A stretch of 64,000 bases of DNA from positions 48,334,229-48,398,228 of the forward strand of contig JBAIZL010000002.1 in NCBI GenBank assembly GCA_036971475.1, given 5' to 3'. Made by a program: the position numbers and the translations under genes. Numbering within the stretch: the stretch's first letter is position 1; every line of letters starts with the position of its first letter. Below the pieces are notes generated by a model that worked only from the letters and a program-made list of their open reading frames with translations, had not been told where the DNA came from and did not search any database. This document shows, piece by piece, positions 46,620 through 57,794 of this stretch. The stretch is from Prosapia bicincta. Taxonomy: Eukaryota > Arthropoda > Insecta > Hemiptera > Cercopidae.

Positions 46620-46620
<1 letters not shown>
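46235..46620. other. Non-coding DNA
   Basis: No supported feature. Plus frames at 46442-46679 run into the microsatellite. Confidence 0.4.

Positions 46621-46621
<1 letters not shown>

Positions 46622-46670
<49 letters not shown>
46622..46670. repeat. (AT)n microsatellite
   Basis: Left flank of the Penelope-like foldback. Confidence 0.97.
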
Positions 46671-46673
<3 letters not shown>

Positions 46674-46677
<4 letters not shown>

Positions 46678-46926
46678 AATTATTGAATAGAATATGTTTC
46701 AAATACAAGAATAGTATATCTTTCCTGAAGATGCTAATACTTATTTTATTGCCGAGAAGCTTTGAAAATATATAAATTAAAACTATTCTTGTATTTGTAT
46801 TGCTTTTCTTCATTAACTGTACTATAAGAAAACGTTTCATATATATATAAGGCAATAAAATAAGTATTAGCATCTTCAGGAAATATATACTATTCTTGTA
46901 TTTGAAACATATTTTATTCAATAATT

Positions 46927-46929
<3 letters not shown>
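46674..46929. mobile_element. Penelope-like foldback with unequal spacer
   Basis: Arms of about 80 bp, 46674-46753 (TATAATTATTGAATAGAATA onward) and 46850-46929, are inverted copies, both reaching the CTGAAGATGCTAATA motif. Between them, 46754-46849 contains AGAAGCTTTGAAAATATA, a second CTATTCTTGTATTTG and a run to CGTTTCATATATATA. (AT)n flanks both sides (46622-46670 and 46930-46975). There is no coding sequence. The minus frame 46616-46921 over this region is not a gene. Confidence 0.65.
46725..46757 (+). ncRNA. Hammerhead-like motif, degenerate
   Basis: CTGAAGA, an extra T, a GC(T)AATA/TATTGC stem, then C and GAGA in place of GAAA. Confidence 0.25.
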
Positions 46930-46979
<50 letters not shown>

Positions 46980-46992
46980 CACACACACAATC

Positions 46993-47039
<47 letters not shown>
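46930..47039. repeat. Compound (AT)n/(AC)n microsatellites
   Basis: AT at 46930-46975, a short CACACACAC near 46980, then AT at 46998-47039. The last TA serves as the insertion site of the Tigger-like element at 47040. Confidence 0.96.
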
Positions 47040-47042
<3 letters not shown>

Positions 47043-47420
47043 TAAACTCCCGATTATCCGTGGGCGGATTAACCGGTTGGCGGATTATCCGGGGTCTGCC
47101 ATTGTTTTACAAATATCCAATTTTTATTCCAATCAGATTCATTATTGTTTTTTTTTTAACCACTCAACGCAGCACAATATCCGGTAAAAAAACGATCATA
47201 AAAATAAACTAAGCTATCTCAAACAACGCAAGGATAAACGATAACTGTCCTGTTAGACTGAATGAACCAACTCGAGTTGGGAACAGACTACTGTATATAA
47301 GAGACAATGACAAAATCCCGGAAACCTAATGTGTATCATAAGATTGTAAACAAATGTCAGCTAATCTCGGCTATAAATAGTCTAGGACGTTACATACGCA
47401 TTATCCATGTCTGTCATATA
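47040..47420 (+). mobile_element. Tigger/pogo-type element, end fragment
   Basis: It begins CAGTAAACTCCCGATTATCC after TA, the terminal inverted repeat of pogo/Tigger elements, followed by GGGCGGATTAACCGGTT and GGCGGATTATCCGGGG. It is the same family as 62079-62926 but in the opposite orientation: 47285-47415 matches the complement of 62545-62675 closely (ACTACTGTATATAAGAGACA, CTAATGTGTATCATAAGATT), while 47110-47285 differs. No second terminal repeat was found. A short match (CACTGTGCGACAAAA, 47747-47761 versus the complement near 62500) hints that the element extends to about 47780. Confidence 0.75.
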
Positions 47421-47789
47421 CATTATTGATCTTCATATCTTAACTCCGAGTTAAACGTTAAGTGGTTATTATACTAAAATAAGTAGTAGGTAGTTTGAAT
47501 TTTTATGCGTTATTTTTATTTCTGTCTTTTTTAATGAATTTTATTTTTTGTCATGCAGTATTTTATCATTTGTATTAGTTGATATTTTATGTAAATTTCC
47601 TTTTTTTTGTCGTAAACCGATAAATAAAACAACATTTTAATGTCTAATACACTGTTTTAATGTCCCAAATAAACTTGTATATGGTATAAATAAAATGTTT
47701 GAGATGAAAACAACGGACACAATAATTAGAGCAAGACTTCTCTTCACTGTGCGACAAAAGAAGATACAAGTTTATCATATATTTTGAGG

Positions 47790-50700
47790 TAACCTTAACA
47801 GTTGTTTGCATTTAGATCATTTATACATAATGTTGACTGATATTGAGTTTGTATATTTCTTAGATTTACATCTTATTGCAATCCAAGAAATTATACGAGC
47901 TTTTTAATTGGTTAACTCGAAAAATCCAAGATATTAAATATAGTTGTAAACTTGTTTTAGACGAATAGTGTTTAATATATTAACTCTTCGTCCGTAAACA
48001 AATCTGTTTGAAAGACAAATTAAATTAAGTATGTTTTTTTAAAATTGTATAGGCCTAATATTTTTTTTGAAATTAGAACTTTATCTACTCGATTTGAAAT
48101 ATGTTTCATAATTCTTGATCATATGATACTTGAACATTATCGTTATTTTGCAAATCTCCATATTCTTCTTCAAGTTTCTGGATATTTCTTAAACTAAATA
48201 TTCTCATTTTATTTTGTAGATAGAATTGTGTGTTTTGAATTTAATTAGTCACATTTTGATAATAGTTAGATAAAAACAATTTTATACGATTTCTAAATAT
48301 GTGTATTTAATTTTTATATTACAGATGTAACTTGATTATAATATAGTTTTGTATTATTGAATGTTCTTTATCAAACGGGTGTTTTTCAATGCCAATTTTC
48401 CTTAATTTTACCGAAAACAAATTTTGTAATATTAATAAATTAATATTATTATTATTTTTTTATTTAATAAAAATAATAAATCATTTTCTTTTTGTAAAAA
48501 ATAGAAAGGTTGAATATATTTGTTGTGAAAAAAAATAAGAAACAATTTAGAACTGAAGAAACAACTGTAGGTGTTTGTGTTGAGTGACATATTTTCGTTA
48601 TGGTCAAAGATAAGGAGTGAGTGGCCCCAGACAACATCACGTACCACAGGCACCGAGGAGCGTGTGCTATTACTTGACCGTCAGGCGTTGTACACATTAC
48701 GACATAGGAGGAAATAAAATGTACAATATATTTGTATTAATTTTTCTCTCTTGAGGAAACTTATTTTATCTATATTTATTTCAAGCTAGCTATGAGACTC
48801 TATCCACAAACACATTAAATTAACTGTATAGAACAAAAATATTTAAATTTCAATCCTTATGTACATTTAGATCAATATTACCAAACGAAATTTATAATCT
48901 AACTACTGCAATAATGGGAGATACTAACCGGTTTTCCCAACAAGTAATGTAGGGAATAATCTAAAGAGTCTGATTAACTTTGTAGTTGGTATGAATTAAA
49001 ACATTTTTAATGATAATTATCGTCCTTCAATTTATCCTCCATAATGACCAGCTAAACCTTAACTTTTACGCACATATTATACAAATTATAGAATTATCAA
49101 ACTTATAGTTTGAGTATGTTTTAAAAACATTTACAAACAAAACCTTCAAGCGACGTTCGTCAACATCCAAATTTACCGTTAAGAAGCGTTGTTGTGCTAG
49201 GCGAGAACTGCGTATAGACGGCTGTTCTATAATGTGGTTAAAAGGCGAATGTGGTTCGTACTGGGTTCGTATAATATGTTCCTCTGGGTTTTGGTACGTT
49301 AGTGAACTTGGGGGAAAGAGTACTCGAATAATAATCTAAAAGTAGTAAAATACATATTATAAAAAATATTACAAATATGCTTATATTTTATATACAATAT
49401 TTTTAAAATATATAAATTTTATTTGCTATGTATATATGTGTGTGTGTATGTATATAATATTCATTATGATAAATATAAATACATAATTATTATATACGTA
49501 AGTAATATATGTAATATATTTACGTATGATACAAATATGTTTTTTTAATTAATTTTATATGAGAGTCTAAAAATTGGAAAAGTGTCTATCTCCGTTGTAT
49601 TGTATTATGTTTTGCTACATTAACTGCATTTTTATCTCAATTTTGTTATATTTAAACCTAATAATCAATTATAATGTAATAAGCATTACATGAAGCTCAT
49701 CCTCTTGTGCGTTAACTGTAGAATGTGTAATATTCCTTGTATTAGGATATTAATTAATTTGTTTATGAGTTTATGCGCTACAGTTAACTCAGTGAGTCGT
49801 ATCGCATAACTGTCATGTTTACACTAATTAAATACAATTACAAATACTTCAATAAATACTAATAATTATAGATATAAAAATTTTATGTGTTTTTACGCAT
49901 AAAATGCAGCGCTATATAGTTACATGATTAAATATTTTATTTCAAAATTAATATTCAAAACTTTTTGTGTAATTGTGATACTTATATATATATATATATG
50001 TCTATTATACATAACACCTATTACACACATTGCAGATGAGTACGTATTATAATATTACTCTTAGAAGACCTTCAAGTAAAGTTTAAAATTTATTCGTTGT
50101 AAAAACGCACTAGTCAATCCTTCATAATCTATGAATTCAGCTAAGTATCTTTGCCAAGATGTCATCAAACTTAGATATGTGTTTAATACAATTATAAATA
50201 TTTTTAAAATTTCAGTCTCCATTTCTAAAACTAAAATTGACCATATAAAACAAAATGTTTAAATTAGATATTTACAAATTGTATTTTTTTCAAGGTTTCG
50301 CTATGTGAATTTCAATTGTATAAGATAGAATTAATTTAATTTGTTAGGTTATTACTAATGTGGACTTTATAATGTTTAAAAATTATATGTTTATAAATTT
50401 CAAACCACTATATTGCTTGTTTCTATCCTAAACGTGAGGTAATACATAGAAGTATAGAAAGCTTTAAGCTATAAAATATGTAAATACGAGATTATGGTGG
50501 GAGTCAGTAGTTGCGTTCGAGTTAAGTAAGGAATACATCTCCCGAGAAGACCTCTTTGCACAACATCAATCGCCGTGCTACATCCAAGTTCTCTCACATT
50601 TATATAATTATTGCATCTATAGGTTTAAATGGTGTATGTTATATCCTAAATACTTTACTGTGTGAAATTTGGCAGACGTTTATTACGTAATAACTAATTT

Positions 50701-51145
50701 AAATGCATTTAGTTATAGAAAAATATTTAAATAAATGCTACACAATATTTTACAATGGCTAATTAAATAGGCCTATATCGTGGTGGTTACGATTGAAATT
50801 ATAATCTTGTTTTTTAAAGTGAAAGTTCGCATGTTTAAACCGATTATGTGGTGTAACAGCATAGCAATAAATCTAATCTTGTTATTACAAGGGACCAGAC
50901 GCCGTGTCCTGCCGTGTGTAGACCTAATGTTTGCATAATTGCAGTTCCGATGACATTTTCACTTTTTACTAAAGATGTGAAAATTCATTTTATAAATGAG
51001 AGATTGTTCGATTTATATTCACATATGTCTTTTATTATCGCTAACTAAGCTCTACATTTATTTTATTGAATTGGAACTAAATATATTATGATTTATATTA
51101 TTTAAACTTTTTCGATATTCTTGAATTTTATAGTCCATTACTTTC
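47790..51145. other. AT-rich non-coding DNA with two small coding-like pieces
   Basis: 48584-48700 (minus, CTTPDGQVIAHAPRCLWYVM) and 49140-49337 (plus, KRCCARRELRIDGCSIMWLK and VRIICSSGFWYVSELGG) are GC-richer with open frames, but neither was recognised. The remainder is AT-rich without features. Confidence 0.35.
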
Positions 51146-51234
51146 GGTGAATCTTATTAATCATTTAAACAATAGTTTATGACTTCCGAACTTTTTATTT
51201 AGTAAATTAGTTAAAACTTACTGAGACAGAACGT

Positions 51235-51264
51235 TTTCGATCGCTATGTGCCGATCTTCATCAG
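51235..51264 (-). ncRNA. Hammerhead-like motif, left arm
   Basis: Minus-strand mirror of 51513-51542 with the same 5-bp stem. Confidence 0.35.
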
Positions 51265-51512
51265 TATCTTCTGCTTTGAGATATTGGGTCAAGCGGTGAC
51301 AGTTTTAAAGGTAGGTTTTCGATAGTATCAAAGAGTATGTGTGATTTGTATTGTGTTTGTTCGTTTAATATAAAATTAAAATTAAAATTAAATTAAAATA
51401 CAAACATATTAAACGAACAAACAGAATACAAATCACACATACTCTTTGATACAATCGAAAACCTACCTTTAAAACCGTCACCGCTTGACTCAACATCTCC
51501 AAGCAGAAGACA

Positions 51513-51542
51513 CTGATGAAGATCGGCACATAGCGATCGAAA
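51513..51542 (+). ncRNA. Hammerhead-like motif, right arm
   Basis: CTGATGA, an extra A, a perfect 5-bp stem GATCG/CGATC with loop GCACATAG, then GAAAACG. Confidence 0.35.
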
Positions 51543-51639
51543 ACGTTCTGTCTCAGTAAGTTTTAACAAATTTACTAAATAAAAAGTTCGGAAGTCATAA
51601 ACTATTATTTAGGTGATTAATCTTTCAATGTATTATAAA

Positions 51640-52415
51640 ATTGTGTATTTTTATATGAAGTTAATATAAAATTATAGATTAAATTTTTCAAAATAATTGT
51701 TAAAAAATTCCTCATTTAACTATGTTGTTTTTATTAGGTTATACTGAGAAAATCGTTTTTGTGGTGAATATTGTTCTCTAACTTCCAGACAAAATATTAC
51801 AGTAAAAACTACCTGCAGCTTTTACCCCTCTATTATTATGTAATCTCTAAATACAGTTATCTCTCTCTCTCTCTTTGTATTGCATACAGTTGCATCGTTA
51901 TTCTATTCTATTTAATAACACAACCATACCTGTCTATTTAACAAAAAACATGTTTCAACACTTATCATGATTTTTCCTTCTTCGGAATTTTAGGTATATT
52001 TTATAAAACATGCTATTAAACTGCAAATATTTTCCTCAATCTAGCAATTTTATTTTTTATACAAATAGCAAATCATACACTCAAGTATACCCGCTTACAT
52101 ACATAGTCCACTTCGGTTGTACTACTTCATTTAAAGTTCCATAAAGTTTCTATTATTTACTGGTAATGGCTTAAAACAAATTATACAGTTATCAGTTCTC
52201 TATTGATAAAAAGAAAATGCGCTGTTACCTCATAAATTTTACCTAAATTTTATTATTTCATTTTGTATAAATATTTCACAACTTGCTTTGGAATTGGTGA
52301 TTAGATCTTATTAAATGAGTTGTATTTAATGACTTCTGAAAATAAAGTTTGTAAAGCCTAAGAAGATTAGAAATAATTGAATACCTATCGACTCACGTTA
52401 CGCCTGGATTTTCCC
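51640..52415. other. AT-rich non-coding DNA
   Basis: Nothing notable except a short (TC)n near 51860. Confidence 0.45.
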
Positions 52416-52420
52416 AATAG

Positions 52421-52607
52421 AAGCTTCAACGTTAAAAAGGATAACGAGAGAATACAAATAATAGCTCATAATGGTCACATAATGAATTGTTGGGATCTCG
52501 TCATTCAATTCCATGCTGTCATAATCTTAAGGTCTGTGAAGCTTCCTGTAAGGACTAGAATGGTCAAGCCACTGGACAAAGGCTACGTTTTAGACAGACT
52601 TCCATAA
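52421..52607 (+). other. Exon-like island 4
   Basis: It follows an acceptor-like GGATTTTCCCAATAG. One frame is open to a stop at 52605-52607, encoding about 61 residues (SFNVKKDNERIQIIAHNGHI, then MNCWDLVIQFHAVIIL and VKPLDKGYVLDRLP). An internal donor-like CCT|GTAAGG at 52548 would shorten it to 127 bp. It is not recognised. It could be a terminal exon or a fragment of a transposon protein. Confidence 0.3.
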
Positions 52608-52609
52608 CT

Positions 52610-53280
52610 ATTTAGGCAGGTAGAAAAGCCACATATAGTTCTATATATAAAACCACAAAGTTTTCTATGTAGTAAGGTATCTTTAAGGGTTATTTTAATG
52701 CTCGTACGTATACACTCATTATAGACCTTACCTAACACTTACATTGCTAGAATACGAATTTGAATTTTGGTTTACATCGAAGAGCCAAATTGTACCACTA
52801 TTTCCTTGAAGACGAGTAAACATACGTTTCTAATAATGTTGAAATCATATACATGCTTTCATACACTTTGAAACATGATTTTGTCACATTCAAAAGTTAC
52901 GGCTGGGTACGGAAAGTCGAAATTAGAAATAATTTGACCGAGGAATACTCATCCACTTACTGCATGGAGAATGAAATGCCTAAAGATATAAAACAAACTG
53001 ACGTTATATATAATTGTGTAATCATGCAGTTATAATAGATTAACATCTTTCATTTGCAAATAAAATATTTTCAAATATTGTAAACGAGTTTTTAGTATGG
53101 CATTTGAAGGATAGCTTTATGAAATAAACAATTAATATGTAACGCATTATGAAACTGGCACCAAATCGAGCAGATAAAGTTCATAATACGATTCAACATA
53201 ATAAAACTATACATGTGTAGAGTTGGTATTGGAGCCTATTGGCAAAGACACGCATGTAACCTCGTACAATGAGGTTCGAA
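52610..53280. other. Non-coding DNA with one weak coding-like piece
   Basis: 52853-53035 has a 60-codon plus frame (VTFKSYGWVRKVEIRNNLTE) of slightly raised GC; it was not recognised and lacks a strong acceptor. Confidence 0.25.
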
Positions 53281-53286
53281 GTATTA

Positions 53287-53597
53287 GTGACGCTTCACAC
53301 ACGAAGGATAAGTGAGGCTTCACACACAAAGGATAAGTGAGGTTTCACACACGAAGGATAAGTGACGCTTCACACACGAAGGATAAGTGACGCTTCATAG
53401 ACGAAGGATAAGTGACACCTAACGATTCATACACGAAGGATAAGTGACACCTGACGCTTCACACACAAAGGATAAGTGACACCTGACGCGTAACACACGA
53501 AGGACAAGTAACACCTGGCGCTTCACACACGAAGGATAAGTGACACCTGTTGCTTCACACACGAAGAATAAGTGCCACCTGACGCTTCACACACGAT
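53287..53597. repeat. Minisatellite, 25- and 32-bp units
   Basis: About 12 units built on CTTCACACACGAAGGATAAG. The first units are 25 bp (joined by TGACG or TGAGG); from about 53415 most units gain seven bases (ACACCTG) and become 32 bp. There are few point differences. Confidence 0.92.
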
Positions 53598-53599
53598 TA

Positions 53600-54640
53600 A
53601 GAAGGAAGAAACTTATGGTATTCACAATTGGGCAAACGAGGTACAAGTGGTTACAGAGTAAAGGTTTACATAGATAAAGCTACAGAGCGCTCCAATATTT
53701 AAAGTGACAGAGATTTACTCGTAGAACAGGAAAGAAGGATGATGGCTACGACTGGCGGCTACTTGAGCCCTATTCGTCATTGGAGGGTTTTTTTACCACT
53801 GTGGTCGAGAACTAAAACACTAGTCTTATGCACATGATCTAAATACAGTCCGGTGGCATACCCCTAACATTTACTCCGGGAAAACATGAATTCTACATTT
53901 AGCCGTAACCGCTTGCCTTTAGCTGCACATCGTCTATTTATCACGCACAGTTTAAAAACAGTTTCGATTCTGACATCTCACCTTCTTCCGTGTTGTTTCC
54001 AGACAACTTCAGCCTTAGTTTGCGTGCATTCTGCTAGTGGCTTTTGATATTTCTTACTCAACACTTCTTACGACGGCTGGAGTTACGCATTCCATTTCCT
54101 TTTTTCTTTAAGAACAAATTAACTATTTTCACTCCGATTCCTCTAACTTTGATTTGCAACAAATTAACGATTTTTTCATATCTTTAAAATGTTCCCTAAG
54201 ATTTTTTCAGCTGATTACAATAAAATTTCGATGGTGTTTCGACGTGAAAATTTGCGTTTGACATAATTAAATATGGCCTTTATCACTGGGAAATTATATC
54301 GTTTCTCTTTCAAAATGACTTTACTTTTAGATTTTAGGTTGAGAAACCTCATTACAAATTATTTTGTTTAATAATTATTCAAAATGTTTTTTTTCAATTT
54401 CTTTTATTATACGATTCTACTTGTTAGGATCTTTATAGTTGTGTGTGTGTGTGACTACTTAAAATCATATTACTGTTTTACGTCATATATCTTTTAACGA
54501 AAACAACCATAGGGCTCGAATTACTTCATATAAATCATTACAATTCTTTGTTTACATATTTAAAATATGTGTGTATCTGTAAAAAGCTGATTTATAATAA
54601 AACATCTTCATACATGCACAATTTATTTCAATTCGATTCC
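53600..54640. other. Non-coding DNA
   Basis: No supported feature. It contains a short (GT)n near 54440. Confidence 0.4.
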
Positions 54641-54643
54641 CAG

Positions 54644-54742
54644 GAGAAACCCCTAGGAGTCTTTTGCAATAAAACAATCATGCATATTCAATTCCCAGAG
54701 GAAGAAAACAACCTGGTCTTGAAGGATAACGTATATTACAAG
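54644..54742 (+). other. Exon-like island 5
   Basis: 99 bp bounded by CGATTCCCAG and AAG|GTATGT, both strong splice-site matches. Only phase 0 is open: 33 residues beginning EKPLGVFCNKTIMHIQFPEE and ending VYYK. Raised GC and a length divisible by three support a real exon. The protein was not identified, and no partner exon was confirmed. Confidence 0.4.
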
Positions 54743-55095
54743 GTATGTATACGAAATGTGAATATGACAAGACCGGCGATACAGTGCGCCGTTTATTATA
54801 TTTTTTTTATAAATAAATATACTCTAATTCAATTACAGTATTTAATGTTTTCTAAATATATTTACAGTCAGTTATGCTACTATTCCATTCCAGTAATGAG
54901 ATTCTCTAATTAGGTCACGTTAGAATATGTGAAATAGGTCTTAATTGGTTTTACCTACTACTTTAAACAGAATTGAATTCTGTTAAAATATTTATAACTT
55001 TACGTAATGCATTTATTATTCTTTTATTTATTTTTTTTAAATATACTTTTAACATACAATTTTTTGTATTTATATGCAAATTTGTAAGAACAAAT

Positions 55096-55099
<4 letters not shown>

Positions 55100-55164
<65 letters not shown>
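55100..55164. repeat. Compound (AT)n(GT)n microsatellite
   Basis: AT to about 55140, then GT to 55164. Confidence 0.97.
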
Positions 55165-55489
55165 AAAGGTGACGGCAGTCAACACTGCATTTTCGAAATT
55201 GCTGTAAGAAAAAATATATGCTGATTTTTTAATATTTTAATTTCCTCATCTTATTTACGCTAGGAATCATTTAACAAATATATTCCTCTCACTTTAAAAT
55301 AACCTCCGCCGATTAAGAGATCGGGAGTGAGCGGGAGTTTAGGAGAGCATCTGTTGCCTATATTTCTGAGAGCTATTCCGTAATGTTTAGGCCATTCTTC
55401 CATCCTCAGCTTCTTTAACATGCAGTGAATTATGAAACCTTACTTCAAGAAGATAGAGCCACAGGTCACGCAGCCTGAATGAGTAAGAA

Positions 55490-55745
55490 TGCTCTCAACG
55501 ATATTTTGCCAAATCTGGGGATTTCCCACAATCGATCCATTACTTTGCTTCGCCTCGTCTTTCACTCGACCTCACCACGGTGAAATTTGTTTTGTGGGAA
55601 TACGTAAGGGGAAGAAAGAGCTTGTACTCTTGGAGAACCCAAAGCAAAAAATAAGGCTGAAATTCAAAAAAACTTCTCATTGAAGAATTTGTAATGCGAT
55701 TAGCTAAGCAAATCATGTACGAGAAAGTCTTAATCGTGGAGGACG
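55490..55745 (+). pseudogene. Possible mariner/Tc-type transposase C-terminal relic
   Basis: Plus strand, frame through 55544: ASPRLSLDLTTVKFVLWEYV followed by RGRKSLYSW. This resembles the last catalytic block of mariner/IS630-type DDE transposases (family pattern: P-x-R-S-P-D-L-T-P-x-D-F-F-L-W-G-Y-V-K). The upstream AKSGDFPQSI in the same frame would correspond to the segment before it. Here the Asp of PDLT is kept as LDLT, but the DFFLWG Asp is replaced by Lys. The frame then stops; an open piece in another frame follows (LLIEEFVMRLAKQIMYEKVL). It is GC-richer than the flanks and abuts the minisatellite at 55794. The assignment is tentative. Confidence 0.4.
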
Positions 55746-55793
55746 CCATATTACTGATGTAATGTTTTAACTGAACAATATGTTTATGACTTG

Positions 55794-56748
55794 TAGTGTA
55801 TCTTGTATATTGTAGCTGTCATATTGGGCTGTACACTTATGCTTTTATATTGTACACGACTTGTATATTGTAGCTGTCATATTGGGCTGTACACTTAGGC
55901 TTGTATATTGTACACGGCTTGTATATTGTAGCTGTCATATTGGGCTGTACACTTAGGCTTGTATATTGTACACGGCTTGTATATTGTAGCTGTCATATTG
56001 GGCTGTACACTTAGGCTTGTATATTGTACACGGCTTGTATATTGTACACGGCTTGTATATTGTAGCTGTCATATTGGGCTGTACACTTAGGCTTGTATAT
56101 TGTACACGGCTTGTATATTGTACACGGCTTGTATATTGTAGCTGTCATATTGGGCTGTACACTTAGGCTTGTATATTGTAGCTGTCATATTGGGCTGTAC
56201 ACTTAGGCTTGTATATTGTACACGGCTTGTATATTGTAGCTGTCATATTGGGCTGTACACTTAGGCTTGTATATTGTAGCTGTCATATTGGGCTGTACAC
56301 TTAGGCTTGTATATTGTACACGGCTTGTATATTGTAGCTGTCATATTGGGCTGTGCACTTAGGCTTGTATATTGTACACGGCTTGTATATTGTAGCTGCC
56401 TTATTGGGCTATACACTTAGGCTTGTATATTGTACACGGCTTGTATATTGTAGCTGTCATATTGGGCTATACACTTAGGCTTGTATATTGTACACGGCTT
56501 GTATATTGTAGCTGTCATATTGGGCTATACACTTAGGCTTGTATATTGTACACGGCTTGTATATAGTAGCTGTAATGTTGGGCTATACACTTAGGCTTGT
56601 ATATTGTACACGGCTTGTATATTGTAGCTGTCATATTGGGCTGTACACTTAGGCTTGTATATTGTACACGGCGTGTATATTGTAGCTGTCATATTGGGCT
56701 GTACACTTAGGCTTGTATATTGTACACGGCGTGTATATTGGGGCTGTC
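55794..56748. repeat. Minisatellite, 58-bp composite units
   Basis: About 16 units. The basic 58-bp unit joins GCTTGTATATTGTAGCTGTC and ATATTGGGCTGTACACTTAG to a short sub-unit GGCTTGTATATTGTACAC. Some units have an extra copy of the 18-bp sub-unit (near 56041 and 56110) and others lack it (near 56170 and 56265), giving spacings of about 76 and 40 bp. Units toward the right have GGGCTATACAC variants. Confidence 0.95.
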
Positions 56749-56749
56749 A

Positions 56750-57790
56750 ACTTTATGGTTTCGACTCAGCAAAATGGATAACACTACAAAAAGATTATTT
56801 TGTACACAGTCGTTAACAAATATTGATTAACTTTATTATGTTGATTAGAGCTTAGATAGTGAGAACATTTCACAACGTGGCCGATGAAAGGCGACATCTT
56901 CGTCGAAACTAATCTGTATGTTTTAATAAACTAGTGTGTAGGGAGATTTTGAGGTTTTTTTTAAATTTCTACCGTTGAGATTTATTATTTACGTAATATA
57001 TTGTGTGAACAATTATACAACAGCCGATGCACTCATTTTTGAAAATCAAATACGACTGATAGAGAAACGGGTTTTAATTATTGCTAACGTTGCAATGAAA
57101 GCAATTGATGACAAAATAATACTGCACTTCATGGTTTTGAATTAAAGGCAATATTTATTTTCACTACACTAGAATGGTTATCGAACGAAAAATAGATAAA
57201 ATGCTATTTCAGTAAAATATGGAACTGTTCATTGTAAGAAATGCAGACTGTAGAATAGTCATCCATTAACCACACGATCCAATGACTACTAAATATTTAT
57301 TTTGGTAATGAATTTTGAACTTCAAAATTAACTAACAATCTTCTTTACAAAATAATATGAGTTAACAGATTTGTTTAGCATCAGAAAAAATTTCTGTTTC
57401 AGTTTAAATACAAATGTTTAGTAATTTCCAAATAATTGTGTTAGTGACATTGCACTTAAGCCGACAGGAATTTCACATTAATCTGTATAAATTTTAAATA
57501 TTTAAAAATATAAAATATTTTTAAAATATTACAGCTAGACACATAATCGAATATGAAAAACTTTCAAGATACATAATCTCGATGACAACCATATTTCTCC
57601 CTGGAAAATAAAAATTCGAGATACAGAGGAATTGGTATTATTTGTTGGACTGATGTAATTAATTGTAAATTTTGTAATTTAAACAAGTATAAGTTTAAAA
57701 CAGTTAACTGTAAATTAATAGAAACAAACATTATTATTATAAAAATCCTTGTTTATTTTAACCTTTAATAAAATCTTAGAATTTAACTTA
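56750..57790. other. Non-coding DNA
   Basis: 56870-56925 contains GGCCGATGAAAGGCGACATC, TTCGTCGAAAC and TTTTAATAAACTAGTGT. This resembles a degenerate terminus of the hammerhead-like kind (CTGA replaced by CCGA). The rest is featureless. Confidence 0.3.
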
Positions 57791-57794
57791 TACA

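Larger units (their letters stand above)
51149..51630. mobile_element. Large foldback element
   Basis: Arms of about 215-225 bp (51150-51372 and 51400-51626) are inverted copies of about 90% or better, around a 30-40 bp A/T spacer made of TTAAAA repeats. Each arm contains AAACGTTTTCGATCG-type sequence and the CTGATGAA-hairpin-GAAA motif in opposite orientations. There is no coding capacity. The layout resembles a pair of inverted Penelope-like pseudo-LTRs without a body, from a different family than the (AT)n-associated copies. Confidence 0.65.

Noticed and set aside
55794..56748. CRISPR-like or LTR-like array
   Set aside because: The whole unit repeats without variable spacers; the length differences come from an 18-bp sub-unit.
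56870..56925. Further hammerhead-like terminus
   Set aside because: The CTGA core is changed to CCGA and only a weak stem follows; kept as a note, not as a separate feature.
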